NCBI RefSeq assembly: GCF_003646465.1
Contig: NZ_QZEX01000010.1
Coordinates: 62,001-126,000 of the forward strand
Direction: 5' to 3'
DNA length: 64,000 bases
Origin: Chachezhania antarctica
GTDB lineage: Bacteria; Pseudomonadota; Alphaproteobacteria; Rhodobacterales; Rhodobacteraceae
The notes below the pieces were generated by a model that made no database searches, was not told the origin of the DNA, and saw nothing but the letters and a program-made list of their open reading frames with translations. Of the stretch, positions 43,532 to 53,235 are shown piece by piece (the stretch's first letter is position 1; each line of letters opens with the position of its first letter). The position numbers were made by a program, and so were the translations under genes.

Positions 43532-44307
43532 CCACGAATGGGGGGATCGTCACATCGCCGCTTGCTGTGCGCAGTGCAACTTTGAAATTTGGCGGTGTGA
43601 CGGCGCTCGACGATGTGAGCATTACCGTGAACGACGATGAATTGCTTGCGATCATCGGTCCGAACGGTGCCGGAAAAACATCACTTCTGAACGTTACTGC
43701 GGGTTTCTATCGTCCGCAGAAGGGCCGTGTCGAGTTGTCCGGGCAGGACGTTACCGGCCTGCGTGTAGACCAGATCGCCCGGCGCGGACTGGCGCGTACG
43801 TTTCAGGGCACCCATCTCTTTGCCGGGCAGACCGTGGTGGAAAACATCATGATCGGTCGTCACATGCTGATGAAATCGAATGTGATCCAGGCCTTTTTCC
43901 AGTTTGGGCTCGTGATGCGGGAGGAATCAGAGCATCGCGAAGCCGCCGAAGAGATTATTGACTTTCTGGAGATCGAAGCAATCCGCAACCGGCCAGTGGG
44001 CACATTGGGCTACGGGCTGCGCAAACGTGTCGATCTGGGCCGCGCATTGGCGCAGGAACCATCCATCCTGCTGATGGATGAACCGATGGCTGGCATGAAC
44101 TCGGAAGAGAAAGAAGACCTCGCGCGCTTCATTCTCGATGTGCGCGAGGCGCGCAAGATTCCAGTGGTTCTGGTCGAGCACGACATGGGCGTTGTTATGG
44201 ACCTTGCTGACCGGATCGTGGTGCTGGACTTCGGGCGGGTCATCGCCGAAGGCACGCCCGAAGAAATCCAGAAGAACCCGGCTGTGATCAAGGCATATCT
44301 GGGTTAG
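43528..44307 (+). CDS. livG: ABC transporter ATPase, branched-chain amino acid type (LivG-like)
   Basis: 259 residues. Walker A GPNGAGKTS at about 50, Q-loop RTFQGTHLF, signature LGYGLRKRVDLGRAL (a variant of LSGGQ), Walker B ILLMDEP, H-loop VVLVEHDMG. The C-terminal EGTPEEIQKNPAVIKAYLG is the LivG hallmark. One of two ATPases of the HAAT uptake system completed by 46325-50393. In alphaproteobacterial catabolic islands such systems often carry carboxylic acids rather than amino acids. Start coupled to the small ORF. Confidence 0.93.
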   Translation: MTTNGGIVTSPLAVRSATLKFGGVTALDDVSITVNDDELLAIIGPNGAGKTSLLNVTAGFYRPQKGRVELSGQDVTGLRVDQIARRGLARTFQGTHLFAGQTVVENIMIGRHMLMKSNVIQAFFQFGLVMREESEHREAAEEIIDFLEIEAIRNRPVGTLGYGLRKRVDLGRALAQEPSILLMDEPMAGMNSEEKEDLARFILDVREARKIPVVLVEHDMGVVMDLADRIVVLDFGRVIAEGTPEEIQKNPAVIKAYLG

Positions 44308-44311
44308 CGGG

Positions 44312-46309
44312 ATGACAAAACAACGAACAGCAATGGTCTTTTCAGACCCGGCAGTGACACACAGCGAAACCCTGCCGCAGGTTTTGCTCGCGCGTGCAAC
44401 GTCCATGCCGAACAACCTCGCCGAACGCCACAAGCGCCTGGGCATCTGGCGGGAATTCACCTGGGCCGATGTGATTGACAGAGTTCGTGCCCTGGCTCTC
44501 GGGTTGGAGAACCTGGGCCTGTCGGCGGGCGAATCCGTCATGTTGATCGGGGAAAACGAACCCGAACATTTCTGGGCTGAATACGCCGTTCAGTCATTGG
44601 GCGGCAAAGTCCTGTCCGTCTATCCGGATCAGAACGCCGAAGAGATCCTGTATCTGGCCGAAGACTCGCAAACGCGGATTTTTCTGGCGCAGGATCAGGA
44701 GCAGGTCGATAAATGCATCGAGATCGCGGGCAAGTACTCGGGTGCCTTGGCGATCGTTTACTGGGATGATTCTGGTCTTTGGAGCTATGATCATCCCCTT
44801 TTGCATTCATTTGAAAGCCTTAGCGCGGCAGGACGTCAGATTCACGCCAAGGAGCCTGCCAGATTTGAAGAACACGTCAAACGCGGACGGGCGGACGATA
44901 CCGCCTTGCTGTCCTATACCTCCGGGACCACGGGAAAACCGAAGGGCGTTGTCATCAGCTATCGTTACCTGTTCGACAACTGCTCACGTGTGATGGGGGC
45001 AATCGAAATCGCGCCAGGCACCGAATACTTGACGTACATTTCGCCTGCCTGGGTCACGGAACAGATTTTCGGCCTGTCGATCGGTTTGATCGCGCCCATG
45101 GTCGTCAATTTTCCCGAAGGCCCCGAAGATGTGCTGACCAACATCCGCGAACTGGCGGTTGACGCGCTGGTGTTCAGTCCGCGCCAGTGGGAAAACCTTG
45201 CGTCGATCGTGCAGGCCCGGATGTTGGGCGCGGGCAAGTTCCGCAACTTGATGTACAATTGGGGTATGAAAGTCGGCCGTGACGTTTATGTCGAACGCTT
45301 GGAAGGGCGCAGTCCCAGCCTCGCCTCGCGCCTGCGACTTCCCTTTGCCGAGGCGCTGGTGCTGCATCACCTGCGCGACAATTTGGGCCTTGGCAAGGCA
45401 AAAAATGCGATGAGCGGCGGTGCTCTGATGGCCCCCGAAGTCTTTCGCATGTTCCACGCCATGGGGGTCAAGCTGCGCAACGTCTATGGCGCGACCGAAA
45501 TCGGCCTTCTGACCGCGCATGTCAGCGAAAGTTATCAGCTGGAAACAAGCGGCAGCTGGATGCAAAGCAATACCGCTTATGGCGATCCGTTGGAATACCG
45601 CATAACGCCGCAAAGTGAGTTGCAGGTCCGCGGCGGCTCGGGCTTTGGCGGATATTATGGCAAACCGGACGAGACCGCCGAGGTGCTGACCGAAGACGGT
45701 TGGTATGCCACCGGCGATGCGGTTTCGATGACCGATGACGGAGAGCTGGTATTCTACGACCGCGTCAAGGACATGCGCCGCCTAGCGAACGGCCACAGTT
45801 ATCCGCCGCAGTTTATCGAAACACGGCTGCGCTACAGCCCCTACATCAAGGATCTTATGACGCTGGGCGACGAAACCCGGGATTTTGTCGGAGCGCTGAT
45901 CAATATCGACATGGAGGTCCTCAGCCGCTGGGCCGAAGAGAACAATATCAGCTTCTCGACCTATACCGACCTGTCGCAAAAAGCCGAGGTTCTGGACCTT
46001 ATCAAAGGCGAGGTTTCGCGCATCAACGCCTTGCTGCCCGAAGGTTCTCGGGTCGTGCGGTTCGCGAATTTCCCCAAGGAACTGGACCCGGACGAAGGCG
46101 AGCTGACCCGCAGCCGGAAACTCCGGCGCGCATTCCTGGAAGATCGGTATGCCACGCTCGTCGAGGCTATTTACAGCGGTGCCGACAAGATCGACCTTGA
46201 GATTGCCGTTACTTATCAGGATGGCCGCCAGGGCGTGCTCAGGGCCGAGGTGCGTGTATCGGATGTCGAGAGCGGATCGAAGGCTGCCGGGCGGCGGTCG
46301 CAAATTTAA
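44312..46309 (+). CDS. Long-chain acyl-CoA synthetase-like AMP ligase embedded in the ABC operon
   Basis: 665 residues. P-loop SYTSGTTGKPKGVVIS, ATEIGLLTAHVSE, GWYATGDAVSMTDDGEL, FYDRVKDMRRLANGHSYPPQ. The C-terminus continues beyond the usual catalytic-Lys domain (LTRSRKLRRAFLEDRY) and ends in a basic tail. Resembles membrane-associated long-chain synthetases of the FadD15 kind. Lies between the ATPase and the permease genes, so the substrate imported is probably trapped directly as CoA ester. Four bases after the livG stop. Confidence 0.9.
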   Translation: MTKQRTAMVFSDPAVTHSETLPQVLLARATSMPNNLAERHKRLGIWREFTWADVIDRVRALALGLENLGLSAGESVMLIGENEPEHFWAEYAVQSLGGKVLSVYPDQNAEEILYLAEDSQTRIFLAQDQEQVDKCIEIAGKYSGALAIVYWDDSGLWSYDHPLLHSFESLSAAGRQIHAKEPARFEEHVKRGRADDTALLSYTSGTTGKPKGVVISYRYLFDNCSRVMGAIEIAPGTEYLTYISPAWVTEQIFGLSIGLIAPMVVNFPEGPEDVLTNIRELAVDALVFSPRQWENLASIVQARMLGAGKFRNLMYNWGMKVGRDVYVERLEGRSPSLASRLRLPFAEALVLHHLRDNLGLGKAKNAMSGGALMAPEVFRMFHAMGVKLRNVYGATEIGLLTAHVSESYQLETSGSWMQSNTAYGDPLEYRITPQSELQVRGGSGFGGYYGKPDETAEVLTEDGWYATGDAVSMTDDGELVFYDRVKDMRRLANGHSYPPQFIETRLRYSPYIKDLMTLGDETRDFVGALINIDMEVLSRWAEENNISFSTYTDLSQKAEVLDLIKGEVSRINALLPEGSRVVRFANFPKELDPDEGELTRSRKLRRAFLEDRYATLVEAIYSGADKIDLEIAVTYQDGRQGVLRAEVRVSDVESGSKAAGRRSQI

Positions 46310-46324
46310 GGGAGGTCGGCAAAA

Positions 46325-47209
46325 ATGGTCTATTTCATCAATGACATCATCACCGGGGCCTTGATCGGCCTGCTTTACGCGCTGGTGGCCATGGGGTTCG
46401 TCGTGATCTACCGCGCTAGCAAGGTGTTCAATTTCGCGCAGGGCGAACTGGTGATCATCGGCGGTTTCATCGTCTGGTTCACAACCATGCAGCTCGGCCT
46501 GAGCCTGTGGCTGTCGATCCCGCTATCCTTGGTTCTTGCGGGTCTTGTCGGCTATCTGATCGAACGGATTTTCCTCACCAAGCTGATCGGTGAATCGGTG
46601 TTCTCGATGGTGATGGTGACTGTCGGCCTGCTGATCCTGCTGCGTGGCGTCGTCCTGCTGCTGTTTGGGGCTTCCGTCCGGCCATTCCCGATCATCTTTC
46701 CGCTGAAGCCGCTCTTACTCGGCGATATGCTGATTCCGATGAACTTGCTTATCGGGGGGATCATCACCATCGTTGCCGCCGTTGGCCTGTCCTGGTTCTT
46801 CAACTGGACCCGTTCAGGCCTGCGGATGACGGCAGTGGCCGAAGATCACGTCGTCGCTGCTTCGATGGGGATTTCGGTGAAAGGCTCTATTGCCTTTGCC
46901 TGGATTCTCGGCGCAATCCTGTCCACGATAGGAGCGATGATCTTCCTCAGCGGCAAGTCGCTGACCTTTCTGGCCTCGGATATCGGTTTTGCGGCACTGC
47001 CGGTTGCATTGTTCGCCGGGTTGGAGTCGATCGGCGGACTTGTCCTGGCGGGAATCATCATCGGTGTAATCCAGAGCCTGACCACCAACTACCTCGATCC
47101 GATCATCGGCGGCTCGCTCGGCAGTGTCGTGCCCTATATCATCATGCTTGCCATTCTGCTGATCCGGCCCACGGGTCTGTTCGGCTGGCGCACAATCGAG
47201 CGGGTTTAA
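46325..47209 (+). CDS. livH: ABC transporter permease LivH-like
   Basis: 294 residues with about eight hydrophobic segments: IITGALIGLLYALVAMGFVV at the N-terminus, LSLVLAGLVGYLIE, VGLLILLRGVVLLLFG and so on. GLRMTAVAEDHVVAASMGI is the loop that meets the ATPase in LivH proteins. GGGAGG precedes ATG 46325. Inner-membrane channel half of the uptake system. Confidence 0.93.
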   Translation: MVYFINDIITGALIGLLYALVAMGFVVIYRASKVFNFAQGELVIIGGFIVWFTTMQLGLSLWLSIPLSLVLAGLVGYLIERIFLTKLIGESVFSMVMVTVGLLILLRGVVLLLFGASVRPFPIIFPLKPLLLGDMLIPMNLLIGGIITIVAAVGLSWFFNWTRSGLRMTAVAEDHVVAASMGISVKGSIAFAWILGAILSTIGAMIFLSGKSLTFLASDIGFAALPVALFAGLESIGGLVLAGIIIGVIQSLTTNYLDPIIGGSLGSVVPYIIMLAILLIRPTGLFGWRTIERV

Positions 47210-47212
47210 TTC

Positions 47213-48265
47213 ATGGATCCTTCCGGCATTTTTCCCACAAGCTATCGCGCCGACAGACGTCTCGTGCGCACGCGCTGGCAGGCGGTTTGCCTGGCGCTGT
47301 TCCTCGTGGTTATGCTGGCGATGCCCTATCTTGTGAGCGGGCGTATCATCGCCGTGCTGAACATGATGCTGATCAGCGCCGTGATCGCCGTCGGACTCCA
47401 GATTTGCACCGGCTATGCGGGCCAGATCAATCTGGGCCAGGCCGCATTCATGGGGGTGGGCGCCTATACCGCTTCGATACTGGCCTCCAAGACCGGTCTC
47501 ACGTTCCTGTTGACCATACCGTTGGCCGGGTTCGCGGCTGCGCTGTTCGGCTTTCTCTTCGGTTTGACGGCGACTCGGATCAAGGGGTTCTATCTGGCGC
47601 TGACGACTCTCGCGGCACAGTTCATCTTTCATTTTGCAGTCCTGAACCTGCCATCCTCCTGGCTAGGTGGCTCAAATGGAGTCACCGTGCCGGCAGCAGA
47701 GATATTCGGGCTGCGCTTCGTCACCGAGACCCAGCAATTCTACATGAACCTTGCGGTTGCCGCGATCATGATCGCAGGCGCGTTCGGGATCATCCGGTCG
47801 CGCTTCGGTCGCGCCTTCATCGCGGTCAGGGACGATGACGTGGCCGCAGGCATCATGGGGATCAATGTAGCGGCTACCAAGGCGAATGCCTTTCTGATCG
47901 GCGCCTTCTATGCTGGCGTCGGCGGGGCACTCTGGGCCTACATGATCCGCTTTGTCGGGGTCGATCAATTCACCCTGTTCCATTCCATCTTTTTCGTGGC
48001 GATGATCATCGTCGGTGGAATGGGGTCGATCGTCGGGGCGCTGGTCGGTGTCTTCGTCATTCGCACCATCCAGGAAGTTATTGCCACAGTCGGCCCGAAT
48101 ATCGCCGATTCCGTCTCGTTTCTGGGAGGCGATATCGTGTTCGCGGGCATGAACGTCATTCTTGGTGGCGTGATTGCCTTGTTCATGATCCTTGAACCCA
48201 AGGGGGTGATGCACCGCTGGAATATCCTGAAATCGTCTTATCGTATCTGGCCGTTCCCCTATTGA
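47213..48265 (+). CDS. livM: ABC transporter permease LivM-like
   Basis: 350 residues, about ten membrane segments. CTGYAGQINLGQAAFMGVGAY is the LivM family signature; FGRAFIAVRDDDVAAGIMGI is the coupling loop. Starts four bases after LivH stop with only a weak ribosome-binding site, so probably coupled. Second permease of the system. Confidence 0.93.
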   Translation: MDPSGIFPTSYRADRRLVRTRWQAVCLALFLVVMLAMPYLVSGRIIAVLNMMLISAVIAVGLQICTGYAGQINLGQAAFMGVGAYTASILASKTGLTFLLTIPLAGFAAALFGFLFGLTATRIKGFYLALTTLAAQFIFHFAVLNLPSSWLGGSNGVTVPAAEIFGLRFVTETQQFYMNLAVAAIMIAGAFGIIRSRFGRAFIAVRDDDVAAGIMGINVAATKANAFLIGAFYAGVGGALWAYMIRFVGVDQFTLFHSIFFVAMIIVGGMGSIVGALVGVFVIRTIQEVIATVGPNIADSVSFLGGDIVFAGMNVILGGVIALFMILEPKGVMHRWNILKSSYRIWPFPY

Positions 48266-48301
48266 TTTCGGGGCGGTCTATAACCTGGGAGGAGAATGAA
48301 A

Positions 48302-49540
48302 ATGACATACCTCAGCAAATCGGGCCTTGGGGGGCTGCTGGCCGCCGGAACGCTGGCGCTCGCCACGGCGCTACCAATGAAGGCACAGGCGGAGACCACA
48401 TATAACCTTGCGCTTCTGTCGGACTTTTCTGGCCCCTATGCCGACATCATGCCGATCTTGGCCTCAAGCCGGGAGGTCGTTTTCGACTGGTGGAACGCGA
48501 CCAGCGGCAAGGAACTCGGCGTCAAGCTGAACTACAAGAACTACGAGACCCGATATGATGCCGCACAGGTCGCCAGCCTGTGGCCCGGAATCAAGTCGGA
48601 GCTGGCGCCGATCGCCGTGGTCGGCCTTGGCGGGCCGGACGTGGCGGCCCTGTCCGAACGCTTACCCGAAGACAAGATCCCGATGTTCATGGCCACGGCC
48701 GCCTATGGCTTTGCCTGGCAGCCCGATTCCTGGATATTTAATCCGCGCCCGACCTATTCGCATGAAGCCGCAGGCTTTCTGGCTTGGATGCGCGAACAGC
48801 GTGGCGGCGACGAACCCATAAAATTCGCGGTCCTGTCCTCCGAGGCATCCCCTGCCTATGTCGATATGGGAAAGGGGCTCGAAGTCTATGCCGAAGAGCA
48901 TCCCGAGGCCGCCGATTTGGTTGAGGTCATCTATACCGACGTGCAGCCGACCGACCTGACCGCGCAAATGCGTCGCGTCGCGCGGTCGGGGGCCGAAGCG
49001 GTGATCATCCAGACCAACACCTCGATCGTGGTCGCCGCGAAACGCGGGTTGCAGGCCAACGGGGCCGACATCCCGATCATGATGAGCTCGCATAACGGGC
49101 TGCCTGCCTCGGGCAAAGCGCTTGGCGGGCTGGCGCAGCTTGAAGGCGACTTTGAGGCCTACGGCATGGTGATCGCGGCCGATGAGGACACAGAAGCGCG
49201 GCAGTTTTACCAGACCCTAGTTTCGGATTACGGGCTCAAGGCGCCCTGGAATGTCGTGACGGCCATGGGGATTTCCCAGGCCCTCTATACCGTGGCCGTG
49301 ATCGAGCACGCGATCGAGGAGAACGGTGCCGAAGGTCTGACGGGCGAGCTGGTGCGCGAGGCGCTCTTTGCCAAGCCGATCACCTCGGAGGAAACCCATG
49401 GCTTCCTTCCGAGTCTCACTTTCACCCCAGAAGCCCCCTTTCCTCTGAAAGGACTCAAGGTGAACGTGGGCACGGTTAAGGACGGGAAGATCACCATCGC
49501 GGCGACCGGCGTCGATGTTCCCGATTTGAGCAAGTGGTGA
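48302..49540 (+). CDS. Periplasmic substrate-binding protein of the ABC uptake system
   Basis: 412 residues from ATG 48302, seven bases after GGAGGAG; ATG 48296 is closer to it than usual. Signal peptide: basic start, hydrophobic LGGLLAAGTLALATALP, and a cleavage site after KAQA. The mature protein has the LivK/type I periplasmic fold (LALLSDFSGPYADIMPIL; VVGLGGPDVAALSERL; VIIQTNTSIVVAAKRG). Ligand unknown; the aromatic- and acid-rich N-half (YNLALLSDF) does not show it. Followed by a hairpin (49549) before livF. Confidence 0.92.
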   Translation: MTYLSKSGLGGLLAAGTLALATALPMKAQAETTYNLALLSDFSGPYADIMPILASSREVVFDWWNATSGKELGVKLNYKNYETRYDAAQVASLWPGIKSELAPIAVVGLGGPDVAALSERLPEDKIPMFMATAAYGFAWQPDSWIFNPRPTYSHEAAGFLAWMREQRGGDEPIKFAVLSSEASPAYVDMGKGLEVYAEEHPEAADLVEVIYTDVQPTDLTAQMRRVARSGAEAVIIQTNTSIVVAAKRGLQANGADIPIMMSSHNGLPASGKALGGLAQLEGDFEAYGMVIAADEDTEARQFYQTLVSDYGLKAPWNVVTAMGISQALYTVAVIEHAIEENGAEGLTGELVREALFAKPITSEETHGFLPSLTFTPEAPFPLKGLKVNVGTVKDGKITIAATGVDVPDLSKW

Positions 49541-49548
49541 ACAAAACC

Positions 49549-49572
49549 CGGGCACCGCGATCGTGGTGCCCG
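49549..49572 (+). terminator. Hairpin between binding-protein and livF genes
   Basis: CGGGCACC and GGTGCCCG pair over 8 bases with an 8-base loop, followed by ACCCTTTCTC. Not a strong T-run, so it may lower but not stop transcription into livF and let the binding protein be made in excess, or protect its mRNA end. Confidence 0.6.
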
Positions 49573-49601
49573 ACCCTTTCTCTGGATCCGGACCCGAAGT
49601 T

Positions 49602-50393
49602 ATGCTCGAACTCAATAACGTGGAAGTGACCTATTCCGACGTCATTCTGGCGCTCAAAGGGATCTCAATGACCGTGCGCGAGGGTCAGTGTGTTGCGCTT
49701 CTCGGTGGAAACGGGGCAGGGAAAAGCACGACGCTCAAGGCGATTTCCGGAACTCTGAAATCCGAAGACGGAACCGTGTCCGCCGGTTCGATCGTCCTGA
49801 ACGGCACGCCGATTCAGAACATGGAAGCGTCGAATGTGGTAAAGAATGGCCTTATCCATGTGATGGAGGGCCGACGCGTGCTGCGTCACCTGACATCGGA
49901 ACAGAACCTGATTGTCGGCGGGCATATGGTGACCAATTCCACCGAACTGAAAAACCGTCTGGCTCATGTCTACAGTCTGATGCCGCGTCTTGCGGACCTG
50001 CGCAACCGCACCTCGGGGTTCATGTCCGGCGGTGAGCAGCAACTGCTTTTGATCGGCCGGGCCATGATGGCGAGGCCCAAGATCATCGCCATCGACGAGC
50101 CGTCGCTGGGTCTGGCGCCGATGATGGTCCGTGACGTCTACGAAGTTCTCAAACAGCTCAAGCGCGAAGGCACGACCTTCTTTCTTGTTGAACAAAACAG
50201 CGCCGCCGCCCTGTCGATCGCCGATTACGCCTATGTGATGGAAAACGGGCGCATCGTCTTGGATGGCCCCGCCCACAAGCTCGCCGGCAACGAAGACATC
50301 AGAGAATTCTATCTTGGTGTCACCGCCTCCGGTGAACGCAAGAGCTATCGCGAAATCAAGCATTATCGGCGCCGCAAGAGATGGCTCGGATAG
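49602..50393 (+). CDS. livF: ABC transporter ATPase LivF-like
   Basis: About 263 residues from ATG 49602; GTG 49563 in the hairpin is an in-frame alternative. Walker A GGNGAGKST, signature FMSGGEQQLLLIGRAMM, Walker B KIIAIDEPSLGLAPM, H-loop FFLVEQN. The C-terminal tail is longer than in E. coli LivF by about 25 basic residues (YREIKHYRRRKRW). Second ATPase of the system. Confidence 0.92.
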   Translation: MLELNNVEVTYSDVILALKGISMTVREGQCVALLGGNGAGKSTTLKAISGTLKSEDGTVSAGSIVLNGTPIQNMEASNVVKNGLIHVMEGRRVLRHLTSEQNLIVGGHMVTNSTELKNRLAHVYSLMPRLADLRNRTSGFMSGGEQQLLLIGRAMMARPKIIAIDEPSLGLAPMMVRDVYEVLKQLKREGTTFFLVEQNSAAALSIADYAYVMENGRIVLDGPAHKLAGNEDIREFYLGVTASGERKSYREIKHYRRRKRWLG

Positions 50394-50406
50394 GAGGGGA
50401 AATACA

Positions 50407-51195
50407 ATGACTGAATTGCTGGACATCAAGGGTCATACCGCACTTGTAACCGGGGCCGGACAAGGCGTGGGTCGTCAGGTCGCGCTTTATCTCGCCGAAC
50501 ATGGCGCGGGTGCCGTTGTGGTCAACGATTTCCACGCCGCGCGGGCCGAAAGCGTCGCGGCGGAAGTGGAAGCGGCTGGTGCAAAGGCGCTACCGATGGC
50601 CTTTGACGTGTCGGATTTCGATGCTGTGGGCGCGGCCTTTTCCGAGGCGCAGCGCGTCTTTGGTAGCGTGGAAATTCTGGTCAATAATGCTGGTAATGCC
50701 GGGCCGACGTCACGGCTCGACGATCTTGTACCGTTCTGGGAATCAAACCCCGCCGAATGGCGGCGCTGGATGGCCACCAATTTCGATGGCGTGCTGAACT
50801 GCACCCGCCACGCCATGCCGATGATGGTCAAGGGTGGCTACGGACGCATCGTGACGGTCATTTCCGACGCAGGCCGGGTGGGCGAGCCGCACCTGGCGGT
50901 CTATTCCGGTGCCAAGGCCGGGGCGGCGGGCTTCATGCGCGCCATTGCAAAGGCCGGTGGCCGGTTCGGAGTTACCGCAAACTGCGTCGCCCTAGGCGGC
51001 ACCAGAACCCCGGCGGTCGCCGATCTGATCCCGGATGCGGAGACCGAAAAGCGGGCGCTTTCGCAATATGTAGTCCGGCGGCTGGGTGAGCCGGAAGACG
51101 CGGCAGGCATGATCCTGTTTCTTTGCTCGGATGCAGCAAGCTGGATCACCGGCCAGACCTATCCGGTGAATGGCGGTTATTCATTTGCTTGCTAG
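50407..51195 (+). CDS. SDR-family dehydrogenase
   Basis: 262 residues. TGAGQGVGRQVA, NDFHAA after beta-2, VNNAGNAG, and VYSGAKAGAA with Tyr-x3-Lys. GGAGGGG stands ten bases before ATG 50407. Likely 3-hydroxyacyl-CoA or alcohol dehydrogenase using NAD(H); last plus-strand gene of the transporter operon, convergent with the racemase-like gene (22 bases between stops). Confidence 0.87.
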   Translation: MTELLDIKGHTALVTGAGQGVGRQVALYLAEHGAGAVVVNDFHAARAESVAAEVEAAGAKALPMAFDVSDFDAVGAAFSEAQRVFGSVEILVNNAGNAGPTSRLDDLVPFWESNPAEWRRWMATNFDGVLNCTRHAMPMMVKGGYGRIVTVISDAGRVGEPHLAVYSGAKAGAAGFMRAIAKAGGRFGVTANCVALGGTRTPAVADLIPDAETEKRALSQYVVRRLGEPEDAAGMILFLCSDAASWITGQTYPVNGGYSFAC

Positions 51196-51217
51196 AGCCG
51201 AATATGGGCAGTCGCAA

Positions 51218-52321
51218 TCAATTGGGGCCGCCCTCGAACAAGCGTTTATTATCGGCGCCGATCTCCGGCGGCAGCCCCGAAATCTCGGTTTCGAAACCGT
51301 CGAATTTCAGGGGTTGGACCAGAAAAGTCTCTGTCTTGCCGCCATCGTGCGCGATGGTGCGCAGCAACCGGCGGGCGCGCACATGCGGATCGTTCATGGC
51401 CTCGGCCAGCGAATTGACAGGGCCCCAGGGTACGCCGGCCTTGTCAAAGAGACCGCCCCAGTCCGCGCGCGTCTTGCCGACAAGAACCGCCGCAATCTCC
51501 TCCCGCAACTCGTCCTTGCGCGTGACACGGTCGCGGCTTTTCATCCCGGCGAGGTCCGGTTTGTCGATCGCCTCGCAGAACGGATGCCAGAACCAGTCCT
51601 CATGCGCGATGGACAGCGTCAGCAGTTTGCCGTCCTTGCAGGTGAACACGCCATAGCCCGGCTCAGAGATGAACTCGCCCAGCGGCGTGCCATTGGCCGC
51701 GGGCACAAGGAAGGCCGTGAGCATCGAGACCACCGCATCCGACATCGAGACATCGACGTAACGGCCCTGCCCCGTCCGCTGGCTGGATACCACAGCCGAG
51801 AGGATCGCGATCGCCGCAAACAGCGCGGCGCCGATATCCGCAAGCGGCAGGGTCGGCACCGGCCCCGGTTGCCCGGCCTCGGCCTGATCGGCCAGAAGAC
51901 CACCGACGCCTTCATAGCTGAGGTCATGCCCCGCCCTGTCGCGATAGGGGCCGTCTTGCCCGTATCCCGAGATCGACACATAGACCAGCCGCGGATTGAT
52001 CTTGCGCATGTCCTCGAACCCGGCGCCAAGTGCTGCCAGCTTGCCGGGGCGAAAGCCTTCGACGATGACATCGGATTTGCTGACCATCTCACGAAACCGC
52101 GCGATCCCCTCCGCGGATTTCAGATCGAGCGCCACGCTGCGCTTGCCCCGGTTGAGCGCCCGAAAAAGCGGCGGAAACTGCCGCGCGGGATCGCCGACGC
52201 CGGGCCGTTCGACCATGATCACCTCGGCACCCATATCCGACAGAAGCATCGTCGCGTAGGGTCCGGGGAATTGTTCCGCGAGGCTGAGGATTTTCAATCC
52301 GGCCAGTGGTGCAGTGCTCAT
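51218..52321 (-). CDS. CaiB/BaiF family, alpha-methylacyl-CoA racemase-like
   Basis: 367 residues, interlocked family III CoA-transferase fold. RAGHDLSYEG with His132 and PLADIGAA with Asp162 match the His/Asp catalytic pair of alpha-methylacyl-CoA racemase (MCR/AMACR); VERPGVGDPARQFPP and LNRGKRSVALDLKS are general family motifs. Racemises 2-methylacyl-CoA so that (S)-specific dehydrogenases can act. A true CoA-transferase is possible, since the families share the fold. Divergent from the hydratase at 52434 with a 112-base gap that has no convincing operator. Confidence 0.82.
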   Translation of the reverse strand: MSTAPLAGLKILSLAEQFPGPYATMLLSDMGAEVIMVERPGVGDPARQFPPLFRALNRGKRSVALDLKSAEGIARFREMVSKSDVIVEGFRPGKLAALGAGFEDMRKINPRLVYVSISGYGQDGPYRDRAGHDLSYEGVGGLLADQAEAGQPGPVPTLPLADIGAALFAAIAILSAVVSSQRTGQGRYVDVSMSDAVVSMLTAFLVPAANGTPLGEFISEPGYGVFTCKDGKLLTLSIAHEDWFWHPFCEAIDKPDLAGMKSRDRVTRKDELREEIAAVLVGKTRADWGGLFDKAGVPWGPVNSLAEAMNDPHVRARRLLRTIAHDGGKTETFLVQPLKFDGFETEISGLPPEIGADNKRLFEGGPN

Positions 52322-52433
52322 ATCAGGCTCCAGGTCTTGTTTCTTCCGCGCGCGTATCCAGCTCAGTGCAACGCAATCCGCGCTAAAAGGCAAGCCCAAC
52401 TCAGCAAATGTTGTTTTTATTCCGAGGGTTACA

Positions 52434-53222
52434 ATGACTGAAACACCCAGCACCCTTACCGTCGAACGTGTGGCCAGAACCGAATGGATTGCCTTCCAGC
52501 GCACCGAGCAGTTGAACGCCATGTCGATGCAGATGCTGCGCGATATGACAAATGCGCTTGAAGCCGCGATTGCCGACGACGCCGTTCGCGCCATTGTCCT
52601 GACCGGCTCGGGCCGCGCGTTCTGCGCGGGGGCCGATCTCAAGGAAGTGGCCAGCGCAAGTCACGAACCCGGAGAGCCCGACCTGCTCGACCTGGTCGAG
52701 CACACGTTCGGGCTGATACGCCATGGCCCCAAGCCTGTGATCGCCGCCGTCAACGGGCTGGCCATGGCGGGCGGGCTGGAAATGGTGATGTCCTGCGATC
52801 TGGTCTTTGCCGCCGAAAGCGCGCAGATGGGCGATGCCCATTCCAATTTCGGTGTCTTTCCCGGTGCGGGCGGCGCGGCGATCCTGCCGCGCCGGGTCGG
52901 ACTGAACCGCGCGAAGTACCTGCTCTTCTCGGGCGAAAATGTCTCGGCGCGGGAGATGATGGAGTGGGGATTGGTCAACAAGGTGGTTGCGGACGCCCAG
53001 CTTCGCGAGACGGTGCAGGCCTTTGCCGACAAGCTGTCCGACAAGAGCCCGGCCGTGCTGCGCCGCATGAAGTCGGTCGCCAACCGGTCGCTGAACGTAG
53101 ACGAGCCTGCCGCGCTCGCCGAAGAGATGCTAAATCTGCGCGCTCATATGCGATCCTGGGACATGCACGAAGGGCTGGCGGCGTTCAATGAGAAGCGCAA
53201 GCCTCGGTTTCGCGGATACTGA
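52434..53222 (+). CDS. Enoyl-CoA hydratase family protein
   Basis: 262 residues from ATG 52434 after CCGAGGGTT; upstream in-frame ATG 52314 lies within the neighbouring gene's start region. GRAFCAGADLKEV, NGLAMAGGLEMVMSCD, QMGDAHSNFGVFPGAGGAA. Asp at the first catalytic site, Gly-Ala at the second, so possibly not a plain hydratase. Ends RKPRFRGY. Operon with thiolase and dehydrogenase. Confidence 0.87.
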   Translation: MTETPSTLTVERVARTEWIAFQRTEQLNAMSMQMLRDMTNALEAAIADDAVRAIVLTGSGRAFCAGADLKEVASASHEPGEPDLLDLVEHTFGLIRHGPKPVIAAVNGLAMAGGLEMVMSCDLVFAAESAQMGDAHSNFGVFPGAGGAAILPRRVGLNRAKYLLFSGENVSAREMMEWGLVNKVVADAQLRETVQAFADKLSDKSPAVLRRMKSVANRSLNVDEPAALAEEMLNLRAHMRSWDMHEGLAAFNEKRKPRFRGY

Positions 53223-53235
53223 TACAGGAGGACGA

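Noticed and set aside
52404-52417. Operator-like CAGCAAATGTTG in the gap between racemase and hydratase
   Set aside because: The arms differ from CTAACA/TGTTAG at several positions and no -35/-10 pair surrounds it.
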